Shown here: piece after piece, positions 9,498 to 16,965 of the stretch
How the letters are laid out: every line of letters begins with the position of its first letter
How positions within the stretch are numbered: position 1 is the stretch's first letter
Source: Labrenzia sp. R4_2
Lineage (GTDB): Bacteria > Pseudomonadota > Alphaproteobacteria > Rhizobiales > Stappiaceae
Direction: 5' to 3'
DNA length: 64,000 nt
NCBI RefSeq assembly: GCF_017743865.1
Contig: NZ_JAGHRJ010000002.1
Location: forward strand, 806,001-870,000
Notes under the pieces: generated by a model
Database searches by the model: none
What the model saw: only the letters and a program-made list of their open reading frames with translations
What the model was told of the DNA's origin: nothing
Program-made: the position numbers and the translations under genes

Positions 9498-10298
9498 TCA
9501 ATAGCTGGCTGCGGGCCCTGATCCGGTTGCCGCATCGACCTCTTGAAGGTGGGCGCGCGCCGCCTCATCGAACATCATCATGTCTGTGCCGTGGGCCATA
9601 AGCCTGAAACCTTGGGCGATGGCCTCCTCAACTTTTGCCGCACCAATGCAGAAGATACCGGCGATCTTCCCCGCCGCTTTCGCTCGGGCTGCGATTTCGC
9701 CGCAAACCCGGGCCGTCTCCTCTCCGTTCGGATCCAGTTTTTCGCCATTTGACAGAGCAAGCGACAGATCGCTTGGTCCAACAAATACTCCGTCCAGACC
9801 CGGCACCGCCAAGATGTCATCCAGCGCGTCAACAGATGTACGCGTTTCCACCATGGCCAGAGCAAGCGTTTGTTCGTTCGCAGTTTCCCAGTAGGCATCC
9901 GGAGTTTGCTGGTTGAGCATAACCACTCGGAACGGTGCCCAGCTGCGTTCACCAACAGGCGGGTACTTGACGGCCTTCACAAAAGCTTCGGCATCTGTGC
10001 GGGAATTGATCATTGGAGCAATGAGGCATTCTGCGCCCATGTCCGCCAATCGGCTGGCAGTTGCATTGTCGTCAACGGGGATTCGCGCAATCCGGTGAGC
10101 CCCACCAAGCGCCAAAGCCGCAAAGCCATCACTGGCAGACTTGAAGTCATGCATGCCGTGCTGAAGGTCCAGTGTGACCGCCTCATAGCCACTTCTTGCA
10201 AAAAGCTCCGCTACAATCGGGGCCGCCAACATGGACCAGCCTGTGATCACCGGCTGTCCGGAGCGCAATTTGTCGGCAAGGGTTTTCGGGTCGGTCAC
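9498..10298 (-). CDS. HpcH/HpaI-family aldolase
   Basis: Class II, metal-dependent 2-keto-acid aldolase of the HpcH/HpaI family (4-hydroxy-2-oxoheptanedioate or 2-keto-3-deoxy-rhamnonate aldolase-like), catalysing retro-aldol cleavage to pyruvate plus an aldehyde. Visible motifs include TLDLQHGMHD, ARIPVDDNATASRLADMGA, an ALAMVETR metal-ligand strand and VFVGPSDLSLALSNG. 266 residues from the GTG at 10298, chosen because a perfect AGGAGG lies about 8 bases upstream; an ATG nine codons earlier would place that site inside the gene. Exact substrate unknown and no catabolic neighbours are present. Confidence 0.88.
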   Translation of the reverse strand: MTDPKTLADKLRSGQPVITGWSMLAAPIVAELFARSGYEAVTLDLQHGMHDFKSASDGFAALALGGAHRIARIPVDDNATASRLADMGAECLIAPMINSRTDAEAFVKAVKYPPVGERSWAPFRVVMLNQQTPDAYWETANEQTLALAMVETRTSVDALDDILAVPGLDGVFVGPSDLSLALSNGEKLDPNGEETARVCGEIAARAKAAGKIAGIFCIGAAKVEEAIAQGFRLMAHGTDMMMFDEAARAHLQEVDAATGSGPAASY

Positions 10299-10395
10299 GG
10301 TCGTCTCCTCCTGATTGGCCGCCATCAGACAAGGATCTCAAGCTGCCCGCAAGCCGGATATGTGCCTCATCCGTACAGGTGCAACCAACAAACAA

Positions 10396-10423
10396 AAATG
10401 CCCGCCGATTTCGGCGGGCATTT
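10396..10423 (-). terminator. Terminator of the DUF1476 gene
   Basis: ATGCCCGCCGA (10399-10409) and TCGGCGGGCAT (10411-10421) form an almost perfect hairpin flanked by A and T runs on both sides. It lies about 35 bases downstream of the DUF1476 stop on the minus strand. Confidence 0.75.
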
Positions 10424-10455
10424 CAAATTCGATAAAGACCAGTTCGATCCGCTGA

Positions 10456-10779
10456 TCAGCCTTCGTTTTGCAGCTGATCCACGGCGGTTGCCATCAGTTC
10501 GTCCATGGTGCGCCGAATCTGGTGATCCGACTGATCGACATTGTTGGCATCAAAGTCTGCGCGGATTTTGCGGAAAACGTCTTCGTCACCCGGCTCTTCG
10601 AAGTCAGCCCGGACAACTTCCTTGGCATATTCTTCGACCTTCTCGCCTTCGTATCCGAGAAGCCCTGCAGCCCAGAGGCCCAGCAGCTTGTTGCGGCGGG
10701 CGGTTGCCTTGAACCGCAGCTCCTCGTCATGCGCGAATTTGTTTTCAAATCCCTGCTCGCGCTTGTCGAATGTGCTCAT
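10456..10779 (-). CDS. DUF1476 protein (F1-ATPase zeta inhibitor homologue)
   Basis: 107 residues, all one DUF1476 domain: MSTFDKREQGFENKFAHDEE at the N-terminus, then a helical RFKATARRNKLLGLWAA segment. In Paracoccus denitrificans the member of this family is the zeta subunit, which blocks rotation of the F1F0-ATPase through its N-terminal inhibitory segment; in other alphaproteobacteria inhibition is weaker or absent. The protein is cytoplasmic. Its divergent position in front of purC is common in rhizobial-type genomes. It is monocistronic with its own terminator. Confidence 0.92.
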   Translation of the reverse strand: MSTFDKREQGFENKFAHDEELRFKATARRNKLLGLWAAGLLGYEGEKVEEYAKEVVRADFEEPGDEDVFRKIRADFDANNVDQSDHQIRRTMDELMATAVDQLQNEG

Positions 10780-11087
10780 GCTTCTACGTCTCCTGAACTG
10801 CGGTGCACATCCCCAATATGGGGATCATTTGGCTCTTTCAATATCCCCCACCGCTTCGCAAATCAACGTAGTAGCGACACGGATAGGCCAAAAGCATGAC
10901 ATTCCCCGGAAATTCGCACAAAACATAAGATTGTGCTTTCGCCTCGCTTCGGGTAAGTTCCGCGCCGCAATCGAGGATTTGCGGCCATACGGTCCCCACC
11001 TGGTCGAAGCCAAATTCCCAGTGAACGAGACGTATAGGCGCAGATATTCCTCGCAAGGTTTCTCTCAATAACGAGACGGATAAGCCC
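10780..11087. other. Divergent promoter region between DUF1476 and purC
   Basis: About 308 bases without a supported gene. Short open frames here have no family resemblance and no ribosome sites. The region must hold the purC promoter. I see no purine riboswitch. Confidence 0.5.
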
Positions 11088-11852
11088 ATGAACCGCCGCC
11101 GGCGCATTTATGAAGGTAAAGCGAAGATTCTCTATGAAGGTCCGGAGCCAGGAACCCTGGTTCAGCACTTCAAGGATGACGCGACTGCTTTCAACAACAA
11201 GAAACACGAGATCGTTGACGGCAAGGGCGTGCTCAACAACCGCATCTCCGAGTACATCTTCAACAACCTGAATGCCATCGGCATTCCGACGCACTTCATC
11301 CGCCGCATGAACATGCGCGAGCAGCTGATCCGCGAAGTCGAGATCATCCCGCTTGAAGTGGTTGTGCGCAATGTTGCCGCTGGCTCAATCGCAAAGCGCC
11401 TGGGTCTTGAAGAGGGCACACAGCTGCCGCGCTCCATCATCGAGTTCTACTACAAGAACGATGAACTCGATGATCCGATGGTCTCTGAAGAACACATCAC
11501 GGCCTTTGGCTGGGCAACACCGCAGGAACTCGACGACATGATGGCCCTGGCCATCCGGGTCAACGACTTCCTGTCCGGTCTGTTCCTGGGTGTCGGCATC
11601 CGCCTCGTTGATTTCAAGATCGAGTGTGGCCGCCTGTTTGAGGGCGATCTGATGCGCATCGTGGTCGCGGACGAGATTTCTCCGGACAGCTGCCGTCTTT
11701 GGGACATTGAGACCAACGAAAAGATGGACAAGGACCGCTTCCGCCGCGAAATGGGCGGCATGCTGGAAGCCTACCAGGAAGTCGCCAAACGTCTGGGTCT
11801 CGTGACACAGAACGAGCGCCCGGTCGGATCAGGCCCAACACTGGTCCAATAA
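11088..11852 (+). CDS. purC: Phosphoribosylaminoimidazole-succinocarboxamide synthase (SAICAR synthetase)
   Basis: Catalyses the ATP-dependent joining of aspartate to CAIR in de novo purine synthesis. 254 residues, the usual bacterial length. The ATP-site start [14 protein letters not shown] (residues 4-17), the substrate-loop region with [20 protein letters not shown] and the late motif [12 protein letters not shown] are all present. It heads the purine gene group but is followed by its own terminator (11863-11897), so purSQ are probably transcribed separately or by read-through. Confidence 0.97.
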   Translation: MNRRRRIYEGKAKILYEGPEPGTLVQHFKDDATAFNNKKHEIVDGKGVLNNRISEYIFNNLNAIGIPTHFIRRMNMREQLIREVEIIPLEVVVRNVAAGSIAKRLGLEEGTQLPRSIIEFYYKNDELDDPMVSEEHITAFGWATPQELDDMMALAIRVNDFLSGLFLGVGIRLVDFKIECGRLFEGDLMRIVVADEISPDSCRLWDIETNEKMDKDRFRREMGGMLEAYQEVAKRLGLVTQNERPVGSGPTLVQ

Positions 11853-11862
11853 ATCTTCAAAG

Positions 11863-11897
11863 ACCCCTGCCCTGATCTCACTTGGCAGGGGTTTTTC
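11863..11897 (+). terminator. Rho-independent terminator after purC
   Basis: ACCCCTGCC (11863-11871) pairs with GGCAGGGGT (11884-11892), followed by TTTTC-TTTT. It lies 11 bases after the purC stop. Confidence 0.88.
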
Positions 11898-11988
11898 TTT
11901 TGAATAGCCGTCTTTGCCTTTGCGAAGCGGTTCAGCTGGTGTATGGAGCGCGCAACACGCCCACCAGATGCTGATGGAGACAACAATC

Positions 11989-12228
11989 ATGAAAGCTCGC
12001 GTGATCGTCACCTTGAAAAACGGTGTTCTCGATCCCCAGGGAAAAGCCATTGAAGGCGCTCTCGGCGGTCTTGGCTTCGGCGATGTCGGCTCTGTCCGCC
12101 AGGGCAAGGTGTTCGACGTGGAACTGACCGGCTCCGACAAGGATGCCGCCAAGGCCGAACTGGAGCAGATGTGCGAAAAGCTGCTCGCCAACACCGTGAT
12201 TGAAAACTACGCGATCGAGATCGCATAA
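11989..12228 (+). CDS. purS: Phosphoribosylformylglycinamidine synthase subunit PurS
   Basis: 79-residue small subunit of the three-part FGAM synthase (PurS-PurQ-PurL), needed for ammonia transfer between the glutaminase and the synthase. Recognised by the beta-strand start MKARVIVTLKNGVLDPQGKA, the SVRQGKVFDVEL strand and the C-terminal MCEKLLANTVIENYAIEI. The ATG at 11989 has GGAGA upstream; an extension to 11914 is not supported. It is followed 13 bases later by a 35-residue membrane peptide gene and then purQ, in a clear operon order. Confidence 0.95.
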   Translation: MKARVIVTLKNGVLDPQGKAIEGALGGLGFGDVGSVRQGKVFDVELTGSDKDAAKAELEQMCEKLLANTVIENYAIEIA

Positions 12229-12241
12229 GCAGGGGAGCGAG

Positions 12242-12349
12242 ATGGATAAGGATGCAAAGAGAGCTGTTCTCTTTCTGGCCATAAAAGCTGCAATCTTCAT
12301 CCTGCTGCCCGCATTTATTGCCCTCGTTGCTGTGTTTTACCTGCTCTGA
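12242..12349 (+). CDS. Small PurSQ-associated membrane protein
   Basis: A 35-residue peptide beginning MDKDAKRAVLFLAIK and ending in VFYLL: a short charged N-terminus followed by one long hydrophobic helix. The ATG at 12242 has GGGGAG 5 bases upstream, and the gene sits tightly between purS and purQ. A small membrane protein in exactly this place is seen in many alphaproteobacterial purine operons and is usually annotated as FGAM-synthase-associated. Its role is unknown; it might tether the complex to the membrane. Confidence 0.8.
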   Translation: MDKDAKRAVLFLAIKAAIFILLPAFIALVAVFYLL

Positions 12350-12367
12350 ACTTCCGGAACTTGCTCC

Positions 12368-13036
12368 ATGAAAACCGCCGTCATCGTTTTCCCAGGCTCC
12401 AACCGCGATCGTGACATGTTTCATGCGCTGGAACTGATCACCGGCACGCGCCCTGTCGGCGTCTGGCATACGGAAAGCTCCCTGCCCGACGCCGATTTGG
12501 TCATCGTCCCGGGCGGTTTCTCCTACGGCGATTACTTGCGCTCCGGCGCGATTGCCGCGCGGTCCCCGATCCTGAAGGATCTGGTCGCCAAGGCCGAGAG
12601 TGGCGTTTCGGTTCTTGGTGTATGCAACGGCTTTCAGATCCTGACAGAGGCAGGCCTTCTGCCGGGTGCCCTCATGCGCAATGCCGGACTGACTTTTGTC
12701 TGCAAGGAAGTGATGCTGGAAACGGTGAACAGCGCAACACAGTTTTCTTCCAAGTTCGAAAAAGGCCAGGTGTGGCGGTGCCCGGTTGCCCATCACGATG
12801 GCAACTATTTTGCCGATGCTGAAACCCTCAAATCCATTGAAGACAACGGTCAGGTCGTGTTCCGCTATGCCAACGGCACCAATCCGAACGGCTCGATCAA
12901 CGACATTGCCGGCATCACAAACGCGAAAGGCAACGTGCTCGGCATGATGCCCCACCCGGAAAACCTGGTTGAGTCGCTTCACGGCGGTCTCGACGGCCGT
13001 CTGCTGTTCGAAAGCCTTTTGGAGAAGGCTGCCTGA
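12368..13036 (+). CDS. purQ: Phosphoribosylformylglycinamidine synthase, glutaminase subunit
   Basis: Class I glutamine amidotransferase that supplies ammonia to PurL. 222 residues. [18 protein letters not shown] forms the oxyanion region, the nucleophile elbow is [11 protein letters not shown] (Cys86), and the late MMPHPEN supplies the catalytic His with a following Glu. It belongs to the purS - small membrane protein - purQ run, with the DUF2164 gene 40 bases downstream. PurL itself lies almost 4 kb further on. Confidence 0.96.
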   Translation: MKTAVIVFPGSNRDRDMFHALELITGTRPVGVWHTESSLPDADLVIVPGGFSYGDYLRSGAIAARSPILKDLVAKAESGVSVLGVCNGFQILTEAGLLPGALMRNAGLTFVCKEVMLETVNSATQFSSKFEKGQVWRCPVAHHDGNYFADAETLKSIEDNGQVVFRYANGTNPNGSINDIAGITNAKGNVLGMMPHPENLVESLHGGLDGRLLFESLLEKAA

Positions 13037-13076
13037 CCGGCCAATCTCTTCACCTGATTGCTGGGGGCAACCAGAC

Positions 13077-13331
13077 ATGCCGGACCTGAAACTGGACAAG
13101 GATACTCGCGCCCGCCTCAACCAGCAGATCAGGCAGTATCTGAGCGACGAACTGGATACCGATATCGGCAACATGGAAGCCGATTTCCTGATCGACTTCC
13201 TGACCAAATCACTTGGCGCGAGCTTCTACAATCTCGGTCTGAAGGATGCTCAGGCGCTGATCGCCCGGAAGATGGACGACATCAACGACGAGCTTTACGG
13301 CATGGAGCAACCGGACGATCCTGTTCGCTGA
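13077..13331 (+). CDS. DUF2164 family protein
   Basis: 84 residues, soluble and rich in Asp and Leu: LKLDKDTRARLNQQIRQYLS, then ELDTDIGNMEADFLIDFLTK and GASFYNLGLKDAQ. These are the characteristic features of the DUF2164 family, which has no assigned function. The ATG at 13077 has GGGGGCAA upstream. It follows purQ by 40 bases and is probably co-transcribed. The convergent AraC gene ends 8 bases beyond its stop, with no obvious terminator between them. Confidence 0.85.
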   Translation: MPDLKLDKDTRARLNQQIRQYLSDELDTDIGNMEADFLIDFLTKSLGASFYNLGLKDAQALIARKMDDINDELYGMEQPDDPVR

Positions 13332-13338
13332 CACACGT

Positions 13339-14145
13339 TCAGTTGTGTTCCAGCTGCCGCGCGCGGCGTGGCGGAGCGCCATAGCGTTTGGCGAAAGCCC
13401 GGGAAAAGGATGCCGGGCTGGAAAACCCGCACATATTGGCAACAGCCTTGACCTGCCGCCCGGCAGCGAGCTCATCCCGTGCAATGTCGAGCCGCCAATT
13501 CGACAAATACGTCATCGGCGTAATCCCGATCAGGCTCTTGAAGGTCACCGCAAATTGGGTCCGCGACATGCCGGCGATTTCCGCGAGCCGTTCCAGTGTC
13601 CAGTTTTCGCCCGGTGCCTCGTGAATGGCGACAAGCGCCTGCGCGACCCTCGGATCGGAAAGCCCGTTCAAAAGCCCTGAATCGATCTCATTGCCTTCCA
13701 TGGCATGGCGCAGCAACCGAATCACCACCACCTCGCACAAGCGCTGAAAGACAGCCTGGCCGCCACAGCGGGGCCGCATCACCTCTTCCACCAGCGGCAT
13801 CACCACTGACGACAAACTTGGATCGTCTGAAAGGTCGACGGACAAACAAATGGGAAGCGCGGCAAAGAGCCGTTTGCCAACTCCGGATATCTCAATGTTT
13901 GTCGATACGATGATGCTTTCATCAGCCCTCGGGAGAACGAGATCAAGAGCACCTGAAGCACTGTCTTCCGGCGGGCGCAACACAAGACGAAGGTCCTGGC
14001 GCGGATCTTTGCAGATCATCAGCATGGCATGCTGTACATCCGGGCCGCCTGCTCCGCCGTCGCTCACATGAACCCGCAACCTGTCGATCAGGGACGACAA
14101 CCGGTCCAGCCGGCCATTGAAGTTTGTGCGATAAGGCGCCTGCAT
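13339..14145 (-). CDS. AraC-family transcriptional regulator (cupin_6 type)
   Basis: 268 residues. The N-terminal half is a cupin-like sensor domain as in many AraC regulators of oxidoreductase genes, with RLDRLSSLIDRLRVHVSDGG at its start. The C-terminal 100 residues contain two helix-turn-helix units: WTLERLAEIAGMSRTQFAVT and VKAVANMCGFSSPASFSRAF. It is divergent from the peroxiredoxin-like gene, so it is the likely regulator of that gene. A 20-base inverted repeat lies in the shared promoter. The pair interrupts the purine gene group between purQ and purL. Confidence 0.9.
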   Translation of the reverse strand: MQAPYRTNFNGRLDRLSSLIDRLRVHVSDGGAGGPDVQHAMLMICKDPRQDLRLVLRPPEDSASGALDLVLPRADESIIVSTNIEISGVGKRLFAALPICLSVDLSDDPSLSSVVMPLVEEVMRPRCGGQAVFQRLCEVVVIRLLRHAMEGNEIDSGLLNGLSDPRVAQALVAIHEAPGENWTLERLAEIAGMSRTQFAVTFKSLIGITPMTYLSNWRLDIARDELAAGRQVKAVANMCGFSSPASFSRAFAKRYGAPPRRARQLEHN

Positions 14146-14178
14146 ATCCGTACTCTCAGCTTCTTTATTTGTACTTTT

Positions 14179-14198
14179 ATATCGAGATCGTTCGATAT
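14179..14198. promoter_or_regulatory. Inverted repeat in the AraC/peroxiredoxin promoter
   Basis: ATATCGA (14179-14185) and TCGATAT (14192-14198) are perfect inverted copies with a 6-base spacer, midway in the 97-base divergent promoter. It is a candidate operator for the AraC protein, although AraC proteins more often use direct repeats. Confidence 0.4.
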
Positions 14199-14242
14199 TC
14201 TAGCCCAAGTCGATCCGATTTATCCAAGACAAAGGAAGCATC

Positions 14243-14779
14243 ATGCTCATCCCCAGACAGACCGTTCCGGCACTGACCGTTGAGACACTCGGCGGCGGGT
14301 CGTTTGATCTTTCAGCGGAATCCGCTGACTTTGCAACACTGGTCGTCTTTTACCGCGGGCTGCATTGTCCGATTTGCGCCACCTATCTGAAGGAACTTGG
14401 CCGTCTTCTGCCAGATCTGAAGGAACGCGGTGTTGAGGTCATTGCCCTGTCATCCGATGATCAGGAGCGGACACAACAAATGGCTGACAAGGTCGGATTC
14501 GATGACCTCACGTTCGGTTACGGATTGCCGCTGACGATGGCAAAGGATTGGGGGCTCTACATCTCTACGGGCCGCGGCAAGACATCTATCGGAATTGAAG
14601 AGCCGGACCTGTTTTCAGAGCCAGGTGTCTTCTTGGTCAAGCCCGATGGCACTCTCTACTTTGCATCCGTCCAAACCATGCCGTTTGTCCGGCCGCATTT
14701 TCAGGAGATGCTCGGGGCGCTGGATTTCGTCAAGAAAAACGACTACCCGGCACGTGGCGAGTACACCGGCGCAGTCTAA
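14243..14779 (+). CDS. Peroxiredoxin-like AhpC/TSA family protein
   Basis: 178-residue thioredoxin-fold protein of the AhpC/TSA group. The catalytic region is VVFYRGLHCPICATYLKEL, with a CxxC pair (Cys42, Cys45) in place of the single peroxidatic Cys of classical enzymes. This is typical of the redoxin-domain subgroup annotated as peroxiredoxin-like. It probably reduces peroxides or acts as a thiol-disulfide enzyme in the cytoplasm; no signal peptide is present. It is divergent from the AraC gene that likely controls it. A possible GC-rich hairpin (GCAGGCG at 14800-14806, CGCCTGC at 14822-14828) follows but has no T run. Confidence 0.88.
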   Translation: MLIPRQTVPALTVETLGGGSFDLSAESADFATLVVFYRGLHCPICATYLKELGRLLPDLKERGVEVIALSSDDQERTQQMADKVGFDDLTFGYGLPLTMAKDWGLYISTGRGKTSIGIEEPDLFSEPGVFLVKPDGTLYFASVQTMPFVRPHFQEMLGALDFVKKNDYPARGEYTGAV

Positions 14780-14950
14780 CCCAGGGCACCATATGAATTG
14801 CAGGCGCCCGCGGAGGTCGGACGCCTGCGAAATCCGGGGCCTATCGCTTCAGAAGCCGAAGGCTGCTGCTTAAGAAGGCCGGACATCGGGCCCCGGACAT
14901 TTGATGACCAAGCGCGGTGTTTCAAGAGATGCGCAAGGCGCATTACAACG

Positions 14951-15178
14951 TCACCGGAAGTCCGGGCCCTGCCAGAAGGGCTTTTCGATTTCAACCAGCA
15001 CATCGGATCTCTTCAAGCCGATGTCCTTCAATTGATCATCCGTCAGGCTGGCCAATTCGCGCCGGCTTCTGGCAACGGCCATCCATTGCAAGACCAACCG
15101 CACCAGGCTCCAGCGCGGGAACGAGACTCTTGGCTGGTCTGTGCAGCTGGGTGCGAAGATTGATTCCAATGCACTCAT
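14951..15178 (-). CDS. DUF1127 (YjiS-like) small protein
   Basis: 75 residues from the ATG at 15178, which has TTGGAG upstream; a 16-residue extension is possible but unsupported. The C-terminus is a DUF1127 motif: RSRRELASLTDDQLKDIGLKRSDV. Such small arginine-rich proteins are frequent in alphaproteobacteria, and some affect RNA turnover or phosphate metabolism. It is divergent from a MocR regulator whose promoter holds three copies of one box, so regulation by that MocR protein is likely. Confidence 0.85.
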   Translation of the reverse strand: MSALESIFAPSCTDQPRVSFPRWSLVRLVLQWMAVARSRRELASLTDDQLKDIGLKRSDVLVEIEKPFWQGPDFR

Positions 15179-15224
15179 TTTAGATACTCCAAGAGATACA
15201 ATCGACACAATCACTGTGTCTTTC

Positions 15225-15283
15225 ACGGTGACAATCTTATGAATTGACTCCTTAACGGTGGCAATATACTAAATTGTCACCAT
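15225..15283. promoter_or_regulatory. Promoter with three MocR-type boxes
   Basis: ACGGTGACAAT (15225-15235) and ACGGTGGCAAT (15255-15265) are direct repeats whose starts are exactly 30 bases apart. A third copy is inverted, ATTGTCACCAT (15273-15283), and overlaps the MocR start codon. TTGACT (15244-15249) and TATACT (15265-15270) could be -35 and -10 boxes, though the 15-base gap is short. Direct repeats three helical turns apart fit known MocR operators. The implied transcript start would leave almost no leader, and no ribosome site is visible. Confidence 0.55.
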
Positions 15284-16802
15284 GACAAATTGGCTTCCTC
15301 AGATCCCGGACGGGCAAGGTCCGATCTATCTGCGGCTCGCAGATCAGATCTCCGCAGATATCGCCTCCGGCGCGCTCGCAGCCGGAACCAAGCTGCCGCC
15401 GCAGCGTGACCTCGCCTATGATCTTGGCGTCACGGTCGGCACCATCGGCCGCGCCTATGCGACCATTCGTCAACGTGGTCTGGTGAATGGCGAAGTGGGG
15501 CGTGGAACCTACGTTCTTGGCAGTGCAGAGCCGATCCAGCTTCAGGAATCTACAAAACCGAACCTTGACGCCCCCTCAGGCAACCCTGCGCCGTCCGCTC
15601 CAGCCGTTCACCAACGCACCGGAGACACTTCGTGGGTGCAAGGTGCGATGCAGCCGCCAAAAGACCGCGCGTTCGCTGGCACACGCATCGCGGTTCCGCA
15701 CGAATCTTCCATCCGGTTCGACAGCACATCGGCACCGGAAATCGGACAGGCAAAGCTGATCGCGCAAATCACGTTGGACATCACCCGCGATCATCCGCAC
15801 GAGATCGCCAGTTACACCCGCGCTGTCCCGCCGGATTGGCGCGCCGCCGGTAAGATCTGGTTGTCACGCGGCGGCTGGGAACCTGATGAAGGCAGCATTG
15901 TTCCGACTACCGGTGCTCAGGCGGCAATCATGTCGATTATTGCAGCGACCACAGCACCTGGTGACCGGATTGCCTTTGAAGATCTGACCTACAGCTCTAT
16001 CGCGCGGGGCGCGGCCCTGTCTGGCCGGCGGCCGGTGTTGGTCGAGCGGGATGAAGAAGGGCCCTTGCCCGAGGATCTGGCTCGCGTCTGTGCCCAAACA
16101 CACCCACGCATTCTGTTTTTGATGCCGACCATGCACAACCCAACCACAGGATTCATGAGCGAAACGCGCCGGCATGAGCTGATCAAGGTTGCCCGGCAGC
16201 ACAATCTCTGGATCATCGAGGACGAGGTCTACGGCTCGCTGCGGGACACATCGGTTCCGCCGATTGTCGCGTTGGCTCCGGAGCGGACCTTTCACGTTGG
16301 ATCCCTGTCAAAATCCGTGACGGCTGGCGTGCGCGGCGGCTGGCTCTCCAGCCCTCAGTCCTACGCCCAGCGCATTTACACCGCCCACAAGATGCTGACA
16401 GGCGGCATTTCCTTTCTTCTCTCAGAGCTGTCCTCCAGGCTGATCTTGTCTGGTGCAGCTTCTGACTTTCGCGAGAAAGTCGGTGAAGAGATCGCGGCCC
16501 GCCACGCGCTTGTGCGGCAGCATCTCAGCCCGTTCGAGTATCGCTCAGCCGCCGACTGTCCATTCCTTTGGCTAAAGGTGCCCGAACCCTGGAACCCCGG
16601 GACTTTCAAGGCAGCAGCGGCTGCGGAAAATGTTCTGGTGGATGATGAAGACGAGTTCAAACCAGGTCGCACCGGCAAGGTCTATCACTGCATCCGCATT
16701 GGCTTCAGCAATCCGCTAACCCGGGATCAGACCGTTGAGGGCCTTGTGGCTGTGCGCGACCTTTTGAACGACAACTGCGCCTGCTACGACAGCTTCGAAT
16801 GA
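15282..16802 (+). CDS. MocR-type GntR/aminotransferase regulator
   Basis: 506-residue PLP-dependent transcription regulator. Residues 1-80 are a GntR winged helix with PIYLRLADQISADIASGALA and LPPQRDLAYDLGVTVGTIGRAY. A linker of about 50 residues leads to a fold-type I aminotransferase domain with MPTMHNPTTG, the IIEDEVYG Asp that holds the pyridine ring, and the Schiff-base lysine in VGSLSKSVTAGVRGGW (Lys344). It is probably autoregulated and also controls the divergent DUF1127 gene. The effector is unknown; a catalytic aminotransferase role is unlikely given the DNA-binding domain. A near-leaderless start is possible. Confidence 0.93.
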   Translation: MTNWLPQIPDGQGPIYLRLADQISADIASGALAAGTKLPPQRDLAYDLGVTVGTIGRAYATIRQRGLVNGEVGRGTYVLGSAEPIQLQESTKPNLDAPSGNPAPSAPAVHQRTGDTSWVQGAMQPPKDRAFAGTRIAVPHESSIRFDSTSAPEIGQAKLIAQITLDITRDHPHEIASYTRAVPPDWRAAGKIWLSRGGWEPDEGSIVPTTGAQAAIMSIIAATTAPGDRIAFEDLTYSSIARGAALSGRRPVLVERDEEGPLPEDLARVCAQTHPRILFLMPTMHNPTTGFMSETRRHELIKVARQHNLWIIEDEVYGSLRDTSVPPIVALAPERTFHVGSLSKSVTAGVRGGWLSSPQSYAQRIYTAHKMLTGGISFLLSELSSRLILSGAASDFREKVGEEIAARHALVRQHLSPFEYRSAADCPFLWLKVPEPWNPGTFKAAAAAENVLVDDEDEFKPGRTGKVYHCIRIGFSNPLTRDQTVEGLVAVRDLLNDNCACYDSFE

Positions 16803-16965
16803 CGTTACCGCGCGCGCGGTCGAAAGCCTTCCGGACAACATGCAAATGAATCGGCTGAGGCCTCTCCCATTTTGAGGTTTTGTCTGCTAAACCGGCGCGA
16901 AACTGGCCCAGGCGCACAAAGGCATTTCGCAAAACGCTCTAAACGCCGCAGATTTCCGGACCGAC

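Noticed and set aside
12008..13207. Long open frame (399 codons) on the minus strand over purS and purQ
   Set aside because: It is the antisense shadow of well-identified GC-rich genes. Its protein has no recognisable domain and no ribosome site.
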